Shown: piece after piece, positions 59,447 through 64,000 of the stretch | How the letters are laid out: every line of letters starts with the position of its first letter | How positions within the stretch are numbered: position 1 is the stretch's first letter | Translations under genes and position numbers: made by a program | Assembly: GCF_005671395.1 (NCBI RefSeq) | Contig: NZ_CP040428.1 | Location: forward strand, 868,001-932,000 | DNA from: Jejubacter calystegiae | GTDB lineage: Bacteria > Pseudomonadota > Gammaproteobacteria > Enterobacterales > Enterobacteriaceae | Length of the DNA: 64,000 nt | Reading direction: 5' to 3' | The notes under the pieces: generated by a model | What the model saw: only the letters and a program-made list of their open reading frames with translations | What the model was told of the DNA's origin: nothing | The model's database searches: none

Positions 59447-59638
59447 TTAGTGATCCTGCGCCAGCTCGGCCAGCAGTGGCCAGCGCTGGAGCGCGATATT
59501 CAGCCTTTCCTGCCGGGAGATGTCGGTATAATCAATATCCGGCAAAGCAAATGCCCGAAACAGCGTCTGAATATCATTCTGGGTGGCAATTCCAGGCAAA
59601 TTCCGGAAATCATCAGATGTGTCATTTTGCTTATTCAT
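59447..59638 (-). CDS. bcsR: BcsR regulatory protein (63 aa)
   Basis: A small cytosolic protein that binds BcsQ. The ATG at 59638 gives MNKQNDTSDD and is close to the 62 residues of E. coli BcsR; a GTG three codons earlier is the alternative. The conserved end DIQTLFRAFALPDIDYTDIS, then QERLNIALQRWPLLAELAQ, is diagnostic. First gene of the bcsRQABZC operon, 14 bases before bcsQ. Confidence 0.85.
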   Translation of the reverse strand: MNKQNDTSDDFRNLPGIATQNDIQTLFRAFALPDIDYTDISRQERLNIALQRWPLLAELAQDH

Positions 59639-59656
59639 ACCCTGCACCGGTATAAT
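59627..59656 (+). promoter_or_regulatory. Candidate bcsEFG promoter
   Basis: TTGCTT (59627-59632), 18-base spacer, perfect TATAAT (59651-59656), directed toward bcsE with a leader of about 150 bases. It overlaps the 5' end of bcsR on the other strand. Confidence 0.4.
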
Positions 59657-59733
59657 CTATTGGTGTTGTTATGCACCAGGTAGATTCGCAACAAAAAAAA
59701 CGCCTCATGCTGCGACAAAGTTTTTGTTTTACA

Positions 59734-59762
59734 ATGCTAAGACCGCTGATGTTTATTTTCAA
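59734..59762 (-). promoter_or_regulatory. Candidate bcsRQABZC promoter
   Basis: On the minus strand TTGAAA (59762-59757), 17-base spacer, TAGCAT (59739-59734), about 90 bases upstream of bcsR. Good spacing but a moderate -10. Confidence 0.4.
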
Positions 59763-59809
59763 TGTTAGGTTTATTTCCGCACTTTGGCGAGTAAGCGAAG
59801 AGAGAGAAC

Positions 59810-61366
59810 ATGGGCCCCATTTTTTCTGTTGGAATACACGCACTGTGGAATGAGCTGCGGCATATGCCCACAGGCGGCGTCTGGTGGGTAAACACCGAAC
59901 GCTACGAAGACGCGGCGCGCCTGGCCAACAGCACCATCTCCGCCCAGAAAAACGACGCAAAAGTCGCGCTCGTCACAATGGGTACGGCACCGAAAAAGAT
60001 TCTTACTTCGCTTTCCGAAGAAGGGCCGGATGAGATCTTACTCTATAAAGCGCAAAATACGAAAAATAGTCTATACTCGCTATTGCCAGATATGTCATGC
60101 AATATAAAACCCAAGCATTATCTGATTATTTTCTTGCTCCAGGACAATTTTTTTAGAAATATAAGCTCAGAAACCCTTCACAAAATTGCCAACCAGATAA
60201 ATCTCCAGTGCCAGAAATATCAGTGCACATTGCTGGTGATAAACCCGGGAAACCGCAGCGACGATCAATATTCTGCACTGGTCAATGCCCACCGTAGCCT
60301 GAACGGTCTGGCCAGCCTGCGCCCACAGAATGATGCCTGGTGTTTCGATGTCGCGTTCTGGTGCAACGAAAAAGGGGTCAGCGCCAGACAGCAGTTAACC
60401 ATTCGCTGGCAGCAGAGCCGCTGGGAATTATGCCAGTCGGTACAGAGCGCGCCTCAGCCCCGCAGCGATGAGCGCACCATCCTTAGCCACCAGGCCGTCC
60501 TGGAAGGCGCGCCGCCACTGTCAGAACACTGGCGATTGTTCGACAGCAACCAGGCTTTGTTCGAAGCGGCGCGCGGCGCCCAGGCCGCGACCATTATCTT
60601 TTCGCTCACCAATAACCGCGACGTGGAAACCATCGCCCACGACCTGCATGCGCTACGGCGCCAGCGTGGGAGCGCCCTGAAGCTTGTCGTTCGCGAAAGC
60701 CAGGCCAGCCTGCGCGCCGTAGATGAACGTCTGCTTATGGGCAGCGGCGCCAGTCTGGTCATTCCGGGAAGTACGCCGCTTTCCCGTAGCCTGACGCTTA
60801 TCGAGAGCGTCCAGGGCCAGCAGTACAGCCGCCCGGTACCGGAAAGCCTCGCCGAGCTGGTGGGCGCGCTGCGCCCGCTACAGCTACGCGGCTGGCAGCC
60901 CTGGGACGAATTCTGCACCGCCATTGAAGCATTGCTCCATAACCCGCTGATTCCTGAAGATAATCGCGGCGTGCTGGTCGCGCTGCGGCCAGTGCCGGGA
61001 CTCGCGACCCGGCAGGCGCTCTCCCTCTGCCGTATTAAGCGTCAGGGCGATATTATGGCCGCTAACGACCAACGCATTGTGCTGTTCCTGAGCTACTGCC
61101 AGGTCAACAGTCTGGACATCGCCCTGAAGAATATTTTTTCGCTGCCGCCGGAAGAGGTGGTTTCCAACCGCGTAGTGTGGTTCGAAGACCGGCAAATCGC
61201 CGCAGAGCTGGTCCAGATGCGCACTCAGGCGCCGCGTCACGACATTATGCCTGCCGCCATCGCCCGCCCCATTGCCCGGGCTGAAGAGATGCAGAGCGCA
61301 CGACAGCACCAGCCGCAGCCCATTACCCTTATGGCCCCGGAGTCCGCTTATGATGACCATCAGTGA
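59810..61366 (+). CDS. bcsE: Cellulose synthesis regulator BcsE (518 aa)
   Basis: A cytosolic c-di-GMP sensor required for maximal cellulose secretion; it recruits BcsF, BcsR and BcsQ. The N-terminal PIFSVGIHALWNELRHMPTG and the following receiver-like domains match E. coli. The C-terminal GIL/GGDEF-I-site-like domain holds SLRAVDERLLMGSGASLVIP and an RxxD-type site near residues 415-430 (RQALSLCRIKRQGD). The ATG at 59810 follows GAGAGAGA; E. coli BcsE begins five residues earlier. It is divergent to bcsR and overlaps bcsF by 17 bases. Confidence 0.9.
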   Translation: MGPIFSVGIHALWNELRHMPTGGVWWVNTERYEDAARLANSTISAQKNDAKVALVTMGTAPKKILTSLSEEGPDEILLYKAQNTKNSLYSLLPDMSCNIKPKHYLIIFLLQDNFFRNISSETLHKIANQINLQCQKYQCTLLVINPGNRSDDQYSALVNAHRSLNGLASLRPQNDAWCFDVAFWCNEKGVSARQQLTIRWQQSRWELCQSVQSAPQPRSDERTILSHQAVLEGAPPLSEHWRLFDSNQALFEAARGAQAATIIFSLTNNRDVETIAHDLHALRRQRGSALKLVVRESQASLRAVDERLLMGSGASLVIPGSTPLSRSLTLIESVQGQQYSRPVPESLAELVGALRPLQLRGWQPWDEFCTAIEALLHNPLIPEDNRGVLVALRPVPGLATRQALSLCRIKRQGDIMAANDQRIVLFLSYCQVNSLDIALKNIFSLPPEEVVSNRVVWFEDRQIAAELVQMRTQAPRHDIMPAAIARPIARAEEMQSARQHQPQPITLMAPESAYDDHQ

Positions 61367-61547
61367 CATTCTTCAGTTGATTGCGCTGTGCGCCGTCATC
61401 TTTCTGCCGCTGGGCTTTTATGCCCGGCGCTGGCTGACGCCTCTGGCTACATGGATGCGCATCACCTTTTTTAAACCCCGTTTCGTCAAACCCGCCGGTA
61501 CGCTGCGCCGGCAACAGGCTGCCAGGGCAAACTCAGAACATGACTGA
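61350..61547 (+). CDS. bcsF: BcsF membrane subunit (65 aa)
   Basis: A short single-span inner-membrane protein that tethers BcsE and supports BcsG activity. The start MMTISDILQLIALCAVIFLP is inside the end of bcsE (17-base overlap), matching E. coli. It has one helix (9-25), then a basic FFKPRFVKPAGTLRRQQ tail facing the cytosol. It overlaps bcsG by 8 bases, so the three genes are translationally coupled. Confidence 0.9.
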   Translation: MMTISDILQLIALCAVIFLPLGFYARRWLTPLATWMRITFFKPRFVKPAGTLRRQQAARANSEHD

Positions 61548-63204
61548 ACACAAACCAACGTCTCCGTTATCAATGCCGCTCTGGCAGTACTGGCGCGGGC
61601 TTTCTGGCTGGAATTTCTACTTTCTGGCGAAATTCGCGCTGCTGTGGACCGGCTACCTGAATTTCCACGCCCTGGAAAACCTGGTTTTTGCCGCTTATCT
61701 GTTATTCCCTCTTCCCAACCCGCGGCTGCATCGCCTGCGTCACTGGGTGGGGCTGCCCATCGGCTTCGCCCTGTTCTGGCACGACACCTGGCTACCAGGC
61801 CTGGACAGCATGATGAGCCAGGGCTCCCAGGTGGCCGGTTTCAGTTGGGATTATATTCTGGATCTCACCACCCGCTTTATTAACTGGCAGATGGTAGGCG
61901 CGGCCTTTGTGCTGCTGGTGGCCTGGCTGTTTATCTCTCAGTGGGTGCGGGTAACGGTACTGGTGGTAGCAGCCCTGATCTGGCTTAACGTACTGACCGT
62001 TTCCGGCCCGGTTATTGCGCTGACCCCCGGCGGCAATACGGCGCCAGCGGCGGTGACCACCGCCATCACATCAGGCGATACCAATACGCCTCAGGTGGGG
62101 GATATCCCGGCCCAGACCGCTCCGGCCAGTTCCCAGAATCTGACCGCATGGCTGAACAGCTTTTACGCCAGCGAGGCCAAACGCCAGACCCAATTCCCGG
62201 CATCGTTGCCCATGGATGCCCAACCGTTCGAACTGCTGGTGATCAATATTTGCTCTCTGGCCTGGTCTGATATGGAAGCGACCGGCCTGACGTCGCACCC
62301 ATTATGGTCGCACTTCGATATTCTGTTTAAAGAGTTTAACTCTGCCACCTCTTACAGCGGCCCGGCAGCCATTCGTCTGCTGCGCGCCAGCTGTGGGCAG
62401 TCTTCCCATAAGAATCTCTATTCGCCCGCCGGTAACCAGTGCTATCTGTTCGATAACCTGGCGGCGCTCGGCTTTAGCCAGCATCTGATGCTGGATCACG
62501 ATGGCGTCTTCGGCGACTTCCTGAAGGAGATTCGCCAGTACGGTGGCGTTCAGTCACCGCTGATGAATCAGAATGGCCTGCCGACGAATCTGCTGTCGTT
62601 TGATAATTCGCCCATCTACGACGATACGGCGGTGCTACAGCGCTGGCTTTCTGAGGAAGGGCGCGATCCCAACACCCGTTCCGCCACCTTCTTTAACCTG
62701 CTGCCGTTGCACGACGGCAACCATTTTCCGGGCATCAGTAAAACTGCGGACTATAAGGTGCGGGCCCAGAAGCTGTTCGACCAGTTGGACAACTTCCTGA
62801 CCGAACTGGAAAAGTCAGGCCGTAAGGTGATGGTGGTGGTGGCGCCGGAACACGGCGGTGCGCTGAAGGGCGATAAAATGCAGGTTTCCGGGCTGCGCGA
62901 CATTCCCAGCCCGTCGATCACCCATGTTCCGGTGGGGGTGAAGTTTATCGGCATGAAGGCGCCCCATCAGGGCAGCCCGATTGAGATTAGCCAGCCCAGC
63001 AGCTATCTGGCGATTTCCGAACTGGTCGCCCGCTCTGTGGATGGCAAAAATTTTGTGGCCGATCAGGTGGACTGGAATGCGCTGACCAGCAATCTGCCGC
63101 AGACGGCGCCGGTCTCTGAAAACGCCAATGCCGTGGTGATTCAGTATCAGGGTAAGCCCTGGGTACGGCTTGGCGGCGGCGACTGGGTGCCGTATCCGCA
63201 GTAA
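61540..63204 (+). CDS. bcsG: Cellulose phosphoethanolamine transferase BcsG (554 aa)
   Basis: Adds phosphoethanolamine to nascent cellulose in the periplasm. Five helices near the N-terminus (YWRGLSGWNFYFLAKFALLW; FALFWHDTWLPG; WQMVGAAFVLLVAWLFI) precede an alkaline-phosphatase-superfamily domain. The zinc and nucleophile residues are in NICSLAWSD (Cys), NSATSYSGPAAIRLLRASCG (Ser nucleophile) and VVAPEHGGALKGD (Glu-His). Length is close to E. coli (559). The intact gene predicts pEtN-modified cellulose. Confidence 0.95.
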   Translation: MTEHKPTSPLSMPLWQYWRGLSGWNFYFLAKFALLWTGYLNFHALENLVFAAYLLFPLPNPRLHRLRHWVGLPIGFALFWHDTWLPGLDSMMSQGSQVAGFSWDYILDLTTRFINWQMVGAAFVLLVAWLFISQWVRVTVLVVAALIWLNVLTVSGPVIALTPGGNTAPAAVTTAITSGDTNTPQVGDIPAQTAPASSQNLTAWLNSFYASEAKRQTQFPASLPMDAQPFELLVINICSLAWSDMEATGLTSHPLWSHFDILFKEFNSATSYSGPAAIRLLRASCGQSSHKNLYSPAGNQCYLFDNLAALGFSQHLMLDHDGVFGDFLKEIRQYGGVQSPLMNQNGLPTNLLSFDNSPIYDDTAVLQRWLSEEGRDPNTRSATFFNLLPLHDGNHFPGISKTADYKVRAQKLFDQLDNFLTELEKSGRKVMVVVAPEHGGALKGDKMQVSGLRDIPSPSITHVPVGVKFIGMKAPHQGSPIEISQPSSYLAISELVARSVDGKNFVADQVDWNALTSNLPQTAPVSENANAVVIQYQGKPWVRLGGGDWVPYPQ

Positions 63205-63239
63205 TAAAAAAAGCGCCCCTTTCACAAAGAAAGAGGCGC
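63205..63239 (-). terminator. Terminator of the minus-strand autotransporter
   Basis: A stem of GCGCC and CTTTC blocks pairing with GAAAG and GGCGC (one mismatch), followed on the minus strand by about eight T residues. bcsG ends just beyond, on the plus strand. Confidence 0.7.
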
Positions 63240-63257
63240 CTTATCTACCCATCAAAA

Positions 63258-64000
63258 TCAGAACTGCAACTTAATCCCCAAAGTACCGCGGGTATCGCTG
63301 TACTTATTGCGCCCAACCTGCTGGCCCACATCGGCCCACAGCGCCAGATTGCTGTTCAGTTGGCCTTCGGCGCCAATCCGAACTTCCGCCAGATTCTGGG
63401 TGCCGATCATAGCGTTACGCTCGCCGTTCATCTTCACCGCAAAGGCCCGGGTGTTATGTATCCAGTTGGCTTCAACGTAGGGGCGGAAGCGGTCAGAACC
63501 CCCTTTTTCCGTCCGTCCTTTCATCCAGGCGCGCATACCCAGCTGGGTCATCACATTGCCCGCCCCGCTGCTGCTAACGTGGGTTCCCTGATCTTCTACC
63601 AGCGAGTCCGCCCGCACGTCCATCCAGACAGCCTGACCGCGCGGTTCCAGCCAGAAGCTGAAGCGTTCGGAGCTACCGACCGGCAGCGCATAGCCTGCCT
63701 CTACCGAGGCCGTCACGCCTCGGGAGCGGTATTTTTCTTCGCGGAATTCGTCGCCAGAAACCCGGTTATGGAACCAGCCGTACTGAACCCAGGTATCAAC
63801 CCAGGCACCAGTACGCCCGGCATCGTCAGCAAACCAGGTACCGTACAGTCCTACACTATAGCCGTTTACCTGACCGCGTGAGGTGTAGCCGGTCAGTTCC
63901 GAGCGGGTTTTGTTCTGGTTATGCCCATAGCCCGCCATCAGGCCAAACCGCCAGCTGTCGCTCTCATTGCTGCTCCAGCGCGCCACATCGCCGCCGAGCT
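63258..64000 (-). CDS. Autotransporter beta-barrel domain, C-terminal part (gene runs off the right edge)
   Basis: About 247 residues of an autotransporter translocator are visible; the frame is still open at the window edge (reads LGGDVARWSS). It matches the barrel pattern: WRFGLMAGYGHNQNKTRSEL, YGTWFADDAGRTGAWVDTW, ASVEAGYALPVG and FSFWLEPRGQAVWMDVRADS. It ends DTRGTLGIKLQF with the final aromatic export signal. The passenger lies outside the window, so its function is unknown. It resembles the pertactin/AidA-type barrel of the autotransporter at 12582 in general layout, but is clearly a different protein. Confidence 0.85.
   Translation of the reverse strand, partial: LGGDVARWSSNESDSWRFGLMAGYGHNQNKTRSELTGYTSRGQVNGYSVGLYGTWFADDAGRTGAWVDTWVQYGWFHNRVSGDEFREEKYRSRGVTASVEAGYALPVGSSERFSFWLEPRGQAVWMDVRADSLVEDQGTHVSSSGAGNVMTQLGMRAWMKGRTEKGGSDRFRPYVEANWIHNTRAFAVKMNGERNAMIGTQNLAEVRIGAEGQLNSNLALWADVGQQVGRNKYSDTRGTLGIKLQF

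Overview
The window is a chromosomal segment of an enterobacterium (Enterobacteriaceae in the broad E. coli / Enterobacter / Klebsiella sense). The evidence is a long stretch of E. coli-like gene order (yhiN-pitA-uspB-uspA-rsmJ-prlC-rlmJ-gor, then yhjC-yhjD-yhjE-yhjG-kdgK-yhjJ-dctA-pdeK-bcsCZBAQR / bcsEFG) with proteins that look close to their E. coli counterparts. The species cannot be named from sequence reading alone. All functional names are from recognition of motifs and remembered family sequences; no database search was run.

Bases 1-15.3 kb are an accessory surface-protein region. It holds the end of a LysR regulator, a TPR/glycosyltransferase-like gene, and, divergent from it across 540 bases of AT-rich DNA, a 2325-residue adhesin with 18 Ig-like repeats of the BapA type. 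An IS200-like element, itself interrupted by an IS911-like IS3-family element, follows. Next come two small genes in AT-rich DNA (a LuxR-type HTH protein and an unrecognised 110-residue protein) and a pertactin-like autotransporter with a Pro-Glu linker.

Bases 15.3-26.3 kb are core genome: a flavoprotein (yhiN), phosphate transport (pitA), universal stress genes (uspB, uspA), a SulP-type anion transporter where E. coli has dtpB, rRNA methyltransferases (rsmJ, rlmJ), oligopeptidase A (prlC) and glutathione reductase (gor).

Bases 26.4-37 kb are a second accessory block. Two paralogous secreted beta-propeller-like proteins flank a MarR-GNAT fusion regulator and an MFS transporter / LacI repressor / nucleoside hydrolase operon. 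A MocR regulator, a DUF1127 protein, a periplasmic BOF protein and an SDR oxidoreductase follow. Several promoters here carry clear dyad or repeated operators that fit the adjacent regulator: two GTTA-N7-TAAC sites around the marR-GNAT promoter, two TCTAC-N4-GTAGA sites upstream of the LacI operon, and a 17-base LysR-type dyad between the SDR gene and yhjC.

Bases 37-63.2 kb return to core order: yhjC, yhjD, yhjE, yhjG, kdgK, yhjJ, dctA, the c-di-GMP phosphodiesterase pdeK, and a complete E. coli-type (type II) cellulose locus. bcsRQABZC runs on the minus strand and bcsEFG diverges on the plus strand, so the strain is predicted to make phosphoethanolamine cellulose. pdeH, which E. coli carries between yhjG and kdgK, is absent there. 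The window ends inside the beta-barrel of a second autotransporter. The large adhesin, two autotransporters and the cellulose locus together suggest a strong surface/biofilm component. No tRNA, rRNA or CRISPR array was seen.
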